Notes: generated from the sequence alone by a model not told the origin. A stretch of DNA of 64,000 nt from Anaerosomatales bacterium (GCA_030019445.1 JASEEU010000001.1:248001-312000), one strand, 5' to 3'. Positions 16,352 to 24,978 are shown, counted from the stretch's first letter. Made by a program: numbers and translations.

Positions 16352-17566
16352 ATGAGTCAGACACCAGACAAGCCGCGCGTGCTCGTGGGCGTCACGGGCG
16401 GCATCGGCGCGTACAAGAGTTGCGAGCTCGTCCGGCTGCTGCAGCGCAGGGGCTTCTCGGTCAAGGTCGTGATGACCGAGGCGGCGACACGGTTCGTGAG
16501 CGCGCTGACGTTCCGCACGCTGACCGGGGAGCCCGTGGCGACGTCGCTCTGGGCCGATGAGGCTGAATCGAGGGTGCACCACGTCTCGCTGGCCGAGGAA
16601 GCCGACGTGATGACGATCGTGCCGTGCACGGCCAACGTGATCGCCAAGCTCGCGCACGGCCGCGCGGACGACATGCTCACCACGACGGCGCTCGCCACCG
16701 AGGCGCCGCTCGTCATCGCACCCGCCATGAACACGCACATGTGGCGCAAGGACGTCACGCAGCGCAACGTCGCGGCCCTGCGGGCGCGCGGCGTCGTCTT
16801 CGTGGAGCCCGGCACCGGAGAACTCGCCTGCGGAGACGTCGGCGAGGGACGGCTGGCCGACGTCGCTCTCATCGCCGATGCGATCGAGGCCGAGGCGCGC
16901 CGCTCGCGGGACCTCGCGGGGGTGCGCGTGCTCGTCACCGCCGGAGGCACCGAGGAGCCCATCGACCCCGTGCGCTTCATCGGGAACCGGTCATCGGGCA
17001 AGACCGGCTTCGCCATCGCCGAGGAAGCGGCGCGGCGCGGCGCGCGGGTCTCGCTCGTTACCGGACCCACACATCTGGGCGATCCGTACGGCTGCGAGGT
17101 CGTCCGTGTGCGCACCGCGCTCGAGATGCGGGCGGCGGTGCTCGCACGGTTCGACGCCGCAGACGTGCTCATCATGACCGCCGCGGTGGCCGACTTCCGA
17201 CCGGCCGCGTTCGCCGCCGAGAAGATCAAGAAGCACGAGGCGCCCGATGCCGTGCCGCTGGAGCGCAACCCCGACATCCTGGCCGAGCTCGGGGAGCGGC
17301 AGTCCGGCGTGCTCCTCATCGGGTTCGCCGCCGAGACGACCGACGTCGTCGGCAACGCGCGCGAGAAGCTGCGCGCCAAGCGGCTCGACATGGTGGTCGC
17401 CAACGACGTGTCCGACCCGGCGCTCGGGTTCGGCACCGAGGCGAACCGGGTGCACATCATCACCCCGGACGCCGAAGAGGCGCTCCCGGTGCTCGACAAG
17501 CGTGTCATAGCCCGTGAGCTGCTCGATCGCGTCGCATCGAGACTGACACCCCAGAAGGAGCGATGA
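16352..17566 (+). CDS. coaBC: bifunctional phosphopantothenoylcysteine decarboxylase/phosphopantothenate-cysteine ligase
   Basis: A 404-residue two-domain enzyme of coenzyme A synthesis. The N-terminal flavoprotein (about 1-185) begins VLVGVTGGIGAYKS, has the active-site His in VHHVSLAEEADV and the substrate-binding APAMNTHMW. The C-terminal CoaB ligase domain begins at VLVTAGGTEEPIDPVRFIGN and includes NRSSGKTG, AAVADFRP and the KIKKHE lysine cluster that contacts CTP and the phosphate. Length matches the usual 390-410 residues. The stop overlaps the ATG of the following DUF190 gene. Confidence 0.96.
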   Translation: MSQTPDKPRVLVGVTGGIGAYKSCELVRLLQRRGFSVKVVMTEAATRFVSALTFRTLTGEPVATSLWADEAESRVHHVSLAEEADVMTIVPCTANVIAKLAHGRADDMLTTTALATEAPLVIAPAMNTHMWRKDVTQRNVAALRARGVVFVEPGTGELACGDVGEGRLADVALIADAIEAEARRSRDLAGVRVLVTAGGTEEPIDPVRFIGNRSSGKTGFAIAEEAARRGARVSLVTGPTHLGDPYGCEVVRVRTALEMRAAVLARFDAADVLIMTAAVADFRPAAFAAEKIKKHEAPDAVPLERNPDILAELGERQSGVLLIGFAAETTDVVGNAREKLRAKRLDMVVANDVSDPALGFGTEANRVHIITPDAEEALPVLDKRVIARELLDRVASRLTPQKER

Positions 17567-17916
17567 CGATGGCGCGAGATCTCATCGGCCCGGCCAAGCG
17601 GCTGATGGCCTACGTGAGCGAGAACGAGCGATACGAGGGCAAGCCTCTGTACAGCGCGCTCGTGGACCAGGCGCGCAAGTCCGGCTGCGGCGGCGCGACG
17701 GTGCTGCGCGGCATCGAGGGCTTCGGCGCCACGAGCGTCATCCACGCCGAGCACCTCCTGCGTATGTCCTCGGACCTGCCGGTGGTCGTCTGCGTCATCG
17801 ATGAGGAGCACCGCATCGCCGCGCTCGCCGAGGTGTTCGGCGCGATGGTGGGCGACGGGTTGATCACGATCGAGGACGTCATCGTGCTGGCGTATCGCGG
17901 CGGGAAGACCGTCTGA
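17563..17916 (+). CDS. DUF190 (PII-like) protein
   Basis: A 117-residue protein with the DUF190 pattern: KRLMAYVSENERYEGKPLYSALVDQARKSGCGGATVLRGIEGFG followed by LPVVVCVIDEEHRI, split here only for description. The fold is PII-like, suggesting a small-ligand-binding trimer. DUF190 genes are most often next to fluoride channel genes (crcB/fluC); here the partner is coaBC and no fluoride channel is in the window. The ATG at 17563 overlaps the coaBC stop (ATGA); a second in-frame ATG at 17569 is also possible. The 194 bases after it contain no recognisable gene. Confidence 0.85.
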   Translation: MTMARDLIGPAKRLMAYVSENERYEGKPLYSALVDQARKSGCGGATVLRGIEGFGATSVIHAEHLLRMSSDLPVVVCVIDEEHRIAALAEVFGAMVGDGLITIEDVIVLAYRGGKTV

Positions 17917-18110
17917 TACGCCTCGCTGGACCACCGGTTTCGCAGAGCGCTGCCCACCACCGAACGTCGCCACCGATGCTCCGTCCGCGCGTTGCTGCGA
18001 CCCCCGTGGGCCCGTTTGGCATCCCATTTGCGCCTCCTGTCGCTTCGTGACCTCGAACGCCCTTCGTGAGGACGGTCGAGGTCCGGCACTGTAGCCGACC
18101 AAGGAGGCAC

Positions 18111-18995
18111 ATGAACGGACGAACGAAGCGCATGCGCGCGCTGCTCATCGCGCTTGTCGCGGCGGCGGTCATCGGACCAGCCGGAGCGGCGTCGGCGCGC
18201 GATCTCGCGCCGACGGTCGCCACGGCCGAGGTCCGGGTTGAAGCGGCCCGCGAACAGCACGACGACGTGCACGCCCGCCTGGATGCGGCGCGTGACCGCC
18301 TGAACGAGATCGGTGCGACGCTGGACCAGGCCCGGGCGCTCGTGCCTGAGAGCCCCAAAGGCTTCGCTGCCCTCATGGTGAAGGCATATCTTGCGACGCT
18401 GTACCCGCCGCTCGGCGCCGAGGTCGACGCGATCGCCGCCGCGACGGTGACGATCGAGACGCTCGAGTCGGAGCGCACGGACCTGCTCGTCGAGATCGAG
18501 CGCCTGGAGGCATCCGACGCCTACCTCGAGGGTCGGGTCGCGCTGGCCGGGACCGATCTTGAAGAGGCGAAGCAGGCCGAGGTGGCTGCCCGGCGCGCTC
18601 GCGCCGCCGCGGAGCGCGGGTACTTCCCCGTACGCGGTTCGGTCGAGTACATCGACTCATGGGGATTCGCCCGCAGCGGCGGGCGGAGCCACAAGGGCAC
18701 CGACATCATGGCGAAGCGCGGGACCCCCGTGGTGGCCGTCTTCGACGGCACGGTACGCGCGGACCGCAATCGCCTTGGCGGGCTCGTCATCTTCCTGCAG
18801 GCGAAGAACGGTGTGCGCTATTACTACGCGCACCTCGATACGGTGAAGGTCAGCTCGGGCACGGTAAAGGCCGGTCAGGTGATCGGTACCGTCGGCGACA
18901 CCGGCAACGCTCGCGGCAATCCCCACCTCCATTTCGAGATACACAGGCCGGGCGTGGTCAATCCCTATCCCTACCTGCGCCGGATGGTCCGCTAG
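18111..18995 (+). CDS. secreted M23 (LytM) peptidase with coiled coil
   Basis: A 294-residue protein: signal peptide ending around GAASARD (residue 25-29), a helical/coiled-coil region (about 35-165) and a C-terminal LytM domain (about 185-290). The zinc site motifs are HKGTDI (H-x3-D) and HLHFEIH, the latter giving the catalytic and third ligand His residues; both are intact, so endopeptidase activity on peptidoglycan cross-bridges or stems is expected. The arrangement resembles EnvC/RipA-type hydrolases or their activators whose coiled coil is controlled by FtsEX, though no ftsEX is in the window. AGGAGG precedes ATG 18111. Confidence 0.9.
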   Translation: MNGRTKRMRALLIALVAAAVIGPAGAASARDLAPTVATAEVRVEAAREQHDDVHARLDAARDRLNEIGATLDQARALVPESPKGFAALMVKAYLATLYPPLGAEVDAIAAATVTIETLESERTDLLVEIERLEASDAYLEGRVALAGTDLEEAKQAEVAARRARAAAERGYFPVRGSVEYIDSWGFARSGGRSHKGTDIMAKRGTPVVAVFDGTVRADRNRLGGLVIFLQAKNGVRYYYAHLDTVKVSSGTVKAGQVIGTVGDTGNARGNPHLHFEIHRPGVVNPYPYLRRMVR

Positions 18996-18999
18996 TCAC

Positions 19000-19028
19000 T
19001 TGAACGAGGCTCTCCGGAGCCGTACTAT
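19000..19028 (+). promoter_or_regulatory. promoter of tRNA-Pro
   Basis: TTGAAC (19000-19005) and TACTAT (19023-19028) are separated by exactly 17 bases, placing transcription start about 25 bases before the tRNA. The spacer contains a perfect hairpin GGCTC-TCCG-GAGCC (19008-19021), which may double as terminator for the upstream peptidase gene. Confidence 0.7.
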
Positions 19029-19058
19029 GTATCCCGCTGCCCCCAAGGCAGCACGCAT

Positions 19059-19135
<77 letters not shown>

Positions 19136-19524
19136 GCACTTTTCGGGGCACCCGCAAGGGTGCCTCGTTGCGTCTACCAGCGGTTATGGCAATGACCCAG
19201 ATATGATATGCGGCTACAAACGCGTCGTGTCGGTCCTTCCCCTTCGCTCTGGCTACCGGAGGTCTCCCAATCACAGGGTCCGGCTGCTCTCCACTAGGTC
19301 CGGTCGGGTCCGCCAGGAACCGGCGAGTCCAAGCCCACCTTGGCTTGGTCCACGACGACCAACGTCATGAACCGCCGTACATCGGGGTTCGAGTAGAAGA
19401 GCTTGCGGCTGAGTTGGTGCATGTGCCTGCGTCGAATCACTACGATATCCTGAGACAAGGTTGGATTCCGCCGAGCGTGGTCAGATCGCGTTGCACTTGA
19501 CTGGACCTGTTGGGGAGTAGTGTC
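19136..19524. other. non-coding stretch between tRNA-Pro and the first island gene
   Basis: About 390 bases without a convincing gene. It holds a hairpin just after the tRNA (19147-19164), a copy of ACAAACGCGTC at 19216-19226 that recurs at 23272-23282, and short open frames in several frames that have no recognisable similarity. A minus-strand frame ending near 19294 overlaps the first island gene and looks fortuitous. The promoter of the island operon should lie here but no clear consensus pair is seen. Confidence 0.5.
19147..19164 (+). terminator. hairpin after tRNA-Pro
   Basis: GGCACCC-GCAA-GGGTGCC is a seven-base-pair stem with a four-base loop 12 bases after the CCA end. It is preceded rather than followed by a short T run (CTTTTC), so it may be a weak terminator that came with the inserted DNA. 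Confidence 0.5.
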
Positions 19525-20247
19525 TTGGCCGCAGAAGTGCCCCCCATATGGAATGAAGACCGGCAAGCCCTCCACGACTTGATCGAGGCGCGTAGTCCGG
19601 AGCTGGCGGGGCTGTACCGACAAGGAGTGCGGGCGCTCGAGACGCCATGCGAACCCGGCGAAGAACGTGCGCGGCTGGCAGTCATTGGTCATTGCTTTCG
19701 AGAGCTAATGAACAACCTGCCGAACGCCCTGGGTGATGTCCCGGCATTCACGACGAGTAGTCGCGAAGACGAGGACAACGCCAAGAAGTCCGTGGTGGGC
19801 GCCTACGGCGAGATCTACGGGATCCCCGAACAACCTCCCGCAGATTCTGCCGACGCCGATTCAGACCTCTCAGAGCTTGTGACTGTGCAGCGTCGTTTGC
19901 TGCGGGCCGTCGAGTCTCTCGCGATCTACTACCGCCTTGGTGAGCGTCATCTCCGGGAGCGTGATTCGGCGGTGGTTGCCGGTCGGGTCGACGTCAACGC
20001 ACCGGGCATGAAGCCCTGGCGCGACGCTCGCCGGTTCTTCACCCGCTACTCGCATTTCGACCGGCAGAACGGCTCGAAACCCAAGGCGGTTGATCTGCCC
20101 AGCGACGATCAAGCGCTGGCGCATCTGGAGAACGTCGAGGCGATTCTTCTCGCCCGTATGCGGCCGTTCTTCGACTCCCTTGGGGAGATCGATGACCTAC
20201 TGGCGATCGCCAACGCTGCCGAGGAGGAGGGGGCTGGCGATGACTGA
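19525..20247 (+). CDS. unrecognised protein, first gene of the tRNA-Pro island
   Basis: A 240-residue soluble, mostly helical, acidic protein that I do not recognise. Visible blocks are ALHDLIEARSPELAGLY, a region RLAVIGHCFRELMNNLP at about residues 50-66, an acidic linker PPADSADADSDLSEL, and RRFFTRYSHFDRQNG at about 170. No membrane helix, signal peptide or nucleotide-binding loop is evident. The start is uncertain: TTG 19525 is chosen because GGGGAG lies seven bases before it; TTG 19510 is the frame's first alternative. It overlaps the large following gene by eight bases, so the two are a translationally coupled pair and probably act together. R-F-F-T-R-Y-S-H has the Arg-x6-His spacing seen in HEPN ribonucleases, but that alone is weak. 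Confidence 0.75.
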   Translation: MAAEVPPIWNEDRQALHDLIEARSPELAGLYRQGVRALETPCEPGEERARLAVIGHCFRELMNNLPNALGDVPAFTTSSREDEDNAKKSVVGAYGEIYGIPEQPPADSADADSDLSELVTVQRRLLRAVESLAIYYRLGERHLRERDSAVVAGRVDVNAPGMKPWRDARRFFTRYSHFDRQNGSKPKAVDLPSDDQALAHLENVEAILLARMRPFFDSLGEIDDLLAIANAAEEEGAGDD

Positions 20248-23158
20248 AGCTGACAAGTACAAGGTTCCGACCGACGCAGAGGTCCACGCAATCCGACTGC
20301 GGCTGAACAAGTTGCCGCTTCGCACCGCCTTCTACTCGAAGCTGGACAATCCGCATTGGGTGACGGCGCTGGCCAAGCAGGACGTGTTCAAGAACCCGCC
20401 CGCTACCGAAGTGATGCCAGACGGGTTGGTTCGATCGGACGTCTGGCCCGAGATCGACTATCTCGTCCGCATGGCTCCCATCGTGAGCAGTGAGGTAGCC
20501 GCTGTGCTCGAGCCAATCGCAGGTTCGACTAATCAGTGGGTGCGGCGGGGGATCATGGAAGCGTGCACGGTTATGGACCCGGCTGATGTCGCCCGCCTAG
20601 TCCCAAAGATGAAGCAGTGGCCGGGTGACGAGTTGGCCAACTTCCGCCTCGACCCTCGGGATATCTCGTCGGTGATCGTCCGTCTGCTCGAAGGTGGGCA
20701 ACACGCCAAGGGGATGCAGCTCGCGGTCGCGTTTTTTGGCCCTCGGCCAGCTGCCCGCCCGCCGAAGTACGGCATACCGGAGCCGGACTCGGGCATGGAG
20801 CTCTACTGGTATCACGAGGAACTGCCGAAGGTGGCCGCCGCGCTCGGGCGTTCCCGCGTGCCCACTCTGGTGAAGTGGCTGCGTGCCTATCAGGAGCACT
20901 CTACTTCCTTCAGTGGAGCTTCTGGCTCGGACATGAGCTACATCTGGCGCCCGATCATCCGGGAATCGCCAGAGCACTCCGGTCATGAGATTGGCGACGC
21001 ACTGGTCGATGAGCTGCGTGCCGCCCTCGTCGACTCGCTAGGAACGTCCACTGACGCAGTCTGCGCCTTGCTTGCAGACGATCAGCCGTTGCTGAGACGC
21101 ATTGCCCTGGATGTCTTGGCCGAAGCGATTGAAGGGGTCGAAGATAAGTCAGCTGAACGCGCCGCAGCCTCGTCCGAGTATGAGCAGCAGCTTGCTCAGG
21201 CCGCTCAGCGAGTCCTCGAGGACGAGACATTCATCGACAGCAACTACCGGGGCGAGTATGTCCCATTCGTTAGGGCGTGCCTTGGATGGCGTTTGATGGT
21301 CGACGTCTCACCCTTCTTTGAAGAGGTGCGCAGGGGGCCGCTGTCTCTGAGGGACGAACGTCGCGAGCGCTTCGCCCAGGAAGGCGACACGCCGGAACAG
21401 GCAGAAGAGCGTCGCGAGGACTACAGGAAGCACTGGCAGCACAGCATGCTCACCTTGGTGGGTCACGGCCTGCTGCCGGATGACCTCGACGCTCTACTAT
21501 CGTCCCTCGACGAGCAGTACGGAGTCATCGAGGTGCGGGACGAGTTGGTCCATATCGAGTTGTTCACCGGATCGACTAGTCCAATTGACGTCGAGACGAT
21601 GCGAGCCATGGACAACGGTCAGTTGCTCGATCACCTGGCGAAGTGGCATGCCGATCCTGACACCTTCATGGGGCCGACGCATGAAGGACAAGGGCGAGTG
21701 CTCGCCGAGGTGGTTGCTAAGGATCCGACCAGGTTCGTCAGTGAGCTGGAGCACCTGAAGACACTCCGTCCAACGTATATCCGGGCCGTTGTACAGGGAT
21801 GGCGATCGGCGGTTGAGGCGGGCCTTCCGTTGCCTTGGGATTCGGTTCTGACGTTCGCAGAGTGGGTAGTCGGCCTTCACGACGACATCAAGGTAGAGGG
21901 GGAGGGCGACGAGTTCGACGACGATCGTGACTACCGCGCGCTGAAGTCCGAGCTGCTAAGGCTCATCGAGTCGGGCCTGTCGGCCAAACAAGGCGACGAA
22001 TCGGCCGCCATTCCTTGCGACCTCGCTGTTCGGGTCTTGGGAGTGCTGACGGTCTTCGCATCTGACCCCGAGCCGGCGCCTGAGTACGAGGCGGAGTACG
22101 GCGGAGACAGCATGGATCCGCTGACTCTGTCGCTGAACACGACGCGTCCCGTTGCGGTCAGAGCGCTGATCCGACTAGTGCACCGGTTCTCGGGCTCAGC
22201 GACTGCCGACGCGGCACTGTCGCTTCTGGACCAACATCTCGATGGCCACGATGAGTCACTCGCAGTCGCAGCCGCTTTCGGAGAGGGAACCGGGCGGCTC
22301 TACGACTCAGTCCAGCCGTGGATCGAGGAGCGCGTCGGCATCCTGTATGGGAATGCCGCGCCAACAAGTCCATGGCAGCAGGTTGCTCTCTCAACCGCAT
22401 TGGCCACCCATCGCGTCCATATGGCTCTGATCGAGCTGCTCAGGGGGCCGCTGTCGCTGACCATCGAGCAGATGCCTGACACGGCCCTGACAGCTGGCTG
22501 GCGTACTCACACGCGGACGTTCCCGCAGCTCATCGGGGATTGGCTTGTCACCGCAATGATCGGTGGCCACCTGGCTCCGGATGATCCTCTGGTGGAGGCG
22601 TGGTTCACACGTGCTGATGCCGATCTGCGAGGTGAGGTCCTCGGGCATTTGGCTTGGCAAACCATGCACTGGCGGACGGTGCCGGACGATGTTCTCGAGC
22701 GAGTAGCAGTGCTATGGGATCGCCGCACCGAGCACGTCAGGGAGCATCCGGAAGATGCGGCCGAACTGTCCGGTGCCTACTGGTTTGCGCGCAGCGACAA
22801 GCTCGGGCCGGAATGGTGGCTGCCCAGACTCGAATACGCTTCGTCCGTGATTCCGAACTACGACATGCACGGCATGGTCGGAGAGAAACTCGCTCGCGTT
22901 GCAGCGACGGATCCGGATACCAGTCTGAAGATCCTCGAGAACGTTCTAACCGACGCGCCAGTCGATCATGGCCTCATGTACTACGACCTAATCGAACACG
23001 CCGTGCCCCAAGTCATCGCGGCAGCGCTTGATAGCGGCGACGCCGAGGTGGCGAATCGGGCGGCCGACCTTATGAATCGGCTGGGAGACAGGGGCCACAT
23101 CGGACTCAAGGAGCGGGTGGAGAAGCTTCGGGCGCCGGGATTCGATGCCGAGCAATAG
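20240..23158 (+). CDS. unrecognised 972-residue helical protein, second gene of the tRNA-Pro island
   Basis: A 972-residue protein without recognisable family motifs. It is soluble, rich in amphipathic helices of HEAT/TPR-like length (for example WPEIDYLVRMAPIVSSEVAAVLEPI and repeated LxxLL-type segments), and looks like an all-helical solenoid scaffold. I see no Walker A loop, protease triad, nuclease DxK pattern, signal peptide or membrane helix. An acidic insertion (EGEGDEFDDDRDY) occurs around residue 560. The hexapeptide RGPLSL occurs twice, about 370 residues apart, from two nearly identical 20-base DNA segments. ATG 20240 has a GGAGGAGG tract upstream and overlaps the end of the 240-residue partner. 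Codon use is less GC-rich than the rest of the window. A two-gene cassette of this size at a tRNA suggests an accessory function such as defence, but nothing in the sequence proves it. Confidence 0.8.
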   Translation: MTEADKYKVPTDAEVHAIRLRLNKLPLRTAFYSKLDNPHWVTALAKQDVFKNPPATEVMPDGLVRSDVWPEIDYLVRMAPIVSSEVAAVLEPIAGSTNQWVRRGIMEACTVMDPADVARLVPKMKQWPGDELANFRLDPRDISSVIVRLLEGGQHAKGMQLAVAFFGPRPAARPPKYGIPEPDSGMELYWYHEELPKVAAALGRSRVPTLVKWLRAYQEHSTSFSGASGSDMSYIWRPIIRESPEHSGHEIGDALVDELRAALVDSLGTSTDAVCALLADDQPLLRRIALDVLAEAIEGVEDKSAERAAASSEYEQQLAQAAQRVLEDETFIDSNYRGEYVPFVRACLGWRLMVDVSPFFEEVRRGPLSLRDERRERFAQEGDTPEQAEERREDYRKHWQHSMLTLVGHGLLPDDLDALLSSLDEQYGVIEVRDELVHIELFTGSTSPIDVETMRAMDNGQLLDHLAKWHADPDTFMGPTHEGQGRVLAEVVAKDPTRFVSELEHLKTLRPTYIRAVVQGWRSAVEAGLPLPWDSVLTFAEWVVGLHDDIKVEGEGDEFDDDRDYRALKSELLRLIESGLSAKQGDESAAIPCDLAVRVLGVLTVFASDPEPAPEYEAEYGGDSMDPLTLSLNTTRPVAVRALIRLVHRFSGSATADAALSLLDQHLDGHDESLAVAAAFGEGTGRLYDSVQPWIEERVGILYGNAAPTSPWQQVALSTALATHRVHMALIELLRGPLSLTIEQMPDTALTAGWRTHTRTFPQLIGDWLVTAMIGGHLAPDDPLVEAWFTRADADLRGEVLGHLAWQTMHWRTVPDDVLERVAVLWDRRTEHVREHPEDAAELSGAYWFARSDKLGPEWWLPRLEYASSVIPNYDMHGMVGEKLARVAATDPDTSLKILENVLTDAPVDHGLMYYDLIEHAVPQVIAAALDSGDAEVANRAADLMNRLGDRGHIGLKERVEKLRAPGFDAEQ
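21331..21350 (+). repeat. 20-base repeat inside the large island gene, copy 1
   Basis: CAGGGGGCCGCTGTCTCTGA matches 22441-22460 at 19 of 20 bases. Both copies are in the same reading frame and encode RGPLSL. Confidence 0.6.
22441..22460 (+). repeat. 20-base repeat inside the large island gene, copy 2
   Basis: CAGGGGGCCGCTGTCGCTGA is the second copy of the repeat at 21331-21350, 1,110 bases downstream. It may reflect an internally duplicated structural unit or a recent gene-conversion tract. Confidence 0.6.
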
Positions 23159-23287
23159 GCCCACTTCGAGGACGAGGACAAGAATCAGAGAAGCCTACCC
23201 AGGAAGGCGTTCGTTTGCCACCGCACTCCTATTCCTGAGATCTGGGCCCCGAATGCTCCCTCGCCACAGTCACAAACGCGTCCACTA

Positions 23288-23297
23288 AGCCCGACCA
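23288..23297 (+). repeat. right 10-bp direct repeat (attR-like)
   Basis: AGCCCGACCA is an exact copy of the last ten bases of tRNA-Pro. It is followed ten bases later by a strong terminator, as expected for the displaced original 3' flank of the tRNA gene. Confidence 0.6.
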
Positions 23298-23307
23298 TGC
23301 GAACACG

Positions 23308-23335
23308 AGCCCCGCCGGCATCCGGCGGGGCTTTC
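23308..23335 (+). terminator. intrinsic terminator, probably the original tRNA-Pro terminator
   Basis: AGCCCCGCCGG (23308-23318), loop CAT and CCGGCGGGGCT (23322-23332) form an eleven-base-pair stem, followed by TTCGTGT. Its distance from the AGCCCGACCA copy suggests it once ended tRNA-Pro transcripts; now it follows the island genes. Confidence 0.8.
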
Positions 23336-23404
23336 GTGTATGCCGACGCCGTCCGTACCCTGTATCCTGCTAGCAGACCCGCCGCCCGCTCGAGGGGGAA
23401 GTGC

Positions 23405-24355
23405 ATGACCGCGCGAATCACGGTTCGCTGGCTTGACGACTCGAAGCTGCTCGAAGGCGGCGCCGAGGTGTTGCCGCGACTCTCGGGGCGCGGGCACGTG
23501 TGGATCGACGTCCTGGCGCCCGACGAGGCGGCGCTACGGGCGGTGTCCGCTGCCTACCCGCTCCCTCCTCTGGCGATCGAGGACTGCCTGCACTTCCCGC
23601 AGCGCCCGAAATTCGACGTCTACGACGACGTCACCTTCGCCATCTGGCTTCTTCCGCACGTGCTCACGGGGGACGGCATCGAGAGCCGCGAGCTCGACGT
23701 GTTCCTCGGCCCAGAGCACCTCGTGACCGTGCACCGTGAAGAGCTCGCCGCCGTGAACGCTGTGGCCGAGGACGCGCGTTCCTATCTTGCGCGCGGCGTG
23801 GAATGGACGCTGCACGCGCTCATCGACCGTGCGGTGGATGACATCTTCCCGGTCGTCGAGGAGCTGTCGGACGAGCTCGAGGCGCTCGAGGACGCGATGC
23901 TCGAGCAGGCGCAGCCGGCGCACCTGGAGCGCCTGCACCGGGCGCGGCGGTCGCTCGTGGACCTGCATCGCATCGTGAATCCCGAACGCGAGGTCGTGCG
24001 GGCGCTGGCGCGCCTCGAGGCGTTCGTCGCCCCGGAGGCGTACATGTACTACCAGGATATCGGCGACCACCTCGCGCGGCTCTCGGATACGATCGACACC
24101 TACCGCGAGGTGGCTGCGGGCACGATGGACATCTACCTCTCGGCCACCTCGAACCGCATGAACGCCGTCATGAAGACGCTCACGATCGTCGCGACCATCT
24201 TCATGCCGCTCACGCTCATCTCGGGGATATACGGGATGAACTTCGAGTACATGCCCGAGCTCAGTTGGCGCTACGGCTACTTCGTCGTGCTCGGCGTCAT
24301 GCTCGCGCTCGGCGTCTGGATGATCTGGTTCTTCCGAAGGAGAGACTGGTGGTAG
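23405..24355 (+). CDS. corA: CorA-family magnesium/cobalt transporter
   Basis: A 316-residue protein with the CorA plan: N-terminal alpha/beta cytoplasmic domain (ITVRWLDDSKLLEGG, IEDCLHFPQRPKFDVYDD), a long helical stalk with DIGDHLARLSDTIDTYRE, then two C-terminal membrane helices. The first helix ends in ISGIYGMNFEYMPE, which contains the universal GMN selectivity motif, and the protein ends in a basic RRRDWW tail. It forms a pentameric channel for Mg2+ (or Co2+/Ni2+). ATG 23405 follows GAGGGGGAAG; TATCCT at 23363-23368 is a possible -10. The stop overlaps the next start by seven bases. Confidence 0.95.
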   Translation: MTARITVRWLDDSKLLEGGAEVLPRLSGRGHVWIDVLAPDEAALRAVSAAYPLPPLAIEDCLHFPQRPKFDVYDDVTFAIWLLPHVLTGDGIESRELDVFLGPEHLVTVHREELAAVNAVAEDARSYLARGVEWTLHALIDRAVDDIFPVVEELSDELEALEDAMLEQAQPAHLERLHRARRSLVDLHRIVNPEREVVRALARLEAFVAPEAYMYYQDIGDHLARLSDTIDTYREVAAGTMDIYLSATSNRMNAVMKTLTIVATIFMPLTLISGIYGMNFEYMPELSWRYGYFVVLGVMLALGVWMIWFFRRRDWW

Positions 24356-24966
24356 AAGAGACCCGCACCCCTGAACCGCGACAGACCGACGACACCGGAG
24401 AGGTCATCCATCACTCCGTCTACTCGGTCGCCAATCTGATCACCGTCCTCCGGCTGCTGCTGGTGCCGTTCTTCTTCGCGGCGCTGATATCCGAATCGCC
24501 GCGCTCGGACACGATAGCGCTCGTGCTCTACGCCGTGGCGGCATCGACCGACTGGGTCGACGGGCAGATCGCGCGCCGGACCCACACGGTCACGCAGGTG
24601 GGCAAGGTCATCGATCCGCTCGTCGACCGACTGCTGCTCGCATCGGGCGTGATCGGGCTCTACCTCATCGGCCGGCTGCCGCTCTGGATACCGCTCGTGT
24701 TGATCCTGCGTGACGTCTATCTGCTCTACGGCTCGTACGTGCTCGAGCGGCACGGCCGGATCCTACCGGTGGTCTACATCGGCAAGGTCACGACGGCGGT
24801 GCTGCTCTTCGGGTTCACGCTGCTCATCGCCGGGTGGCCCACTGTGGGGGACTCGATGGTGGGACTCTGGTTCGTGTACGCGGGCATCGCGCTCTCGCTG
24901 GCGACTGCGGTCGTCTACACCGCAAAGGCGCGAGAGGCGTTGGAGAAGGTGCGCCAGGCCGAATAG
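24349..24966 (+). CDS. CDP-alcohol phosphatidyltransferase family protein (PgsA-like)
   Basis: A 205-residue membrane protein with about five to six helices. The family motif D-G-x2-A-R-x8-G-x3-D-x3-D is complete in DGQIARRTHTVTQVGKVIDP plus LVD, supplying the Mg2+ and CDP ligands. This family makes phosphatidylglycerophosphate, cardiolipin or phosphatidylinositol phosphate from CDP-diacylglycerol; the alcohol cannot be told from sequence alone, though VANLITVLRLLLVPFF resembles PgsA. GTG 24349 is chosen because AAGGAGA lies five bases upstream; the 7-base overlap with corA indicates coupling. Confidence 0.88.
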   Translation: MVEETRTPEPRQTDDTGEVIHHSVYSVANLITVLRLLLVPFFFAALISESPRSDTIALVLYAVAASTDWVDGQIARRTHTVTQVGKVIDPLVDRLLLASGVIGLYLIGRLPLWIPLVLILRDVYLLYGSYVLERHGRILPVVYIGKVTTAVLLFGFTLLIAGWPTVGDSMVGLWFVYAGIALSLATAVVYTAKAREALEKVRQAE

Positions 24967-24978
24967 GGGGTACGCCGG

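Noticed and set aside
19294-19692. A 132-codon minus-strand open frame at the left of the island
   Set aside because: It overlaps the better-supported plus-strand gene, lacks a ribosome-binding site and shows no recognisable similarity.
19525-20247. HEPN ribonuclease assignment for the 240-residue island protein
   Set aside because: Only one Arg-x6-His spacing is seen; without the rest of the HEPN helix pattern this can arise by chance.
19136-23297. Integrase, excisionase or transposase gene in the island
   Set aside because: No frame in the island shows tyrosine or serine recombinase motifs or a transposase DDE pattern.
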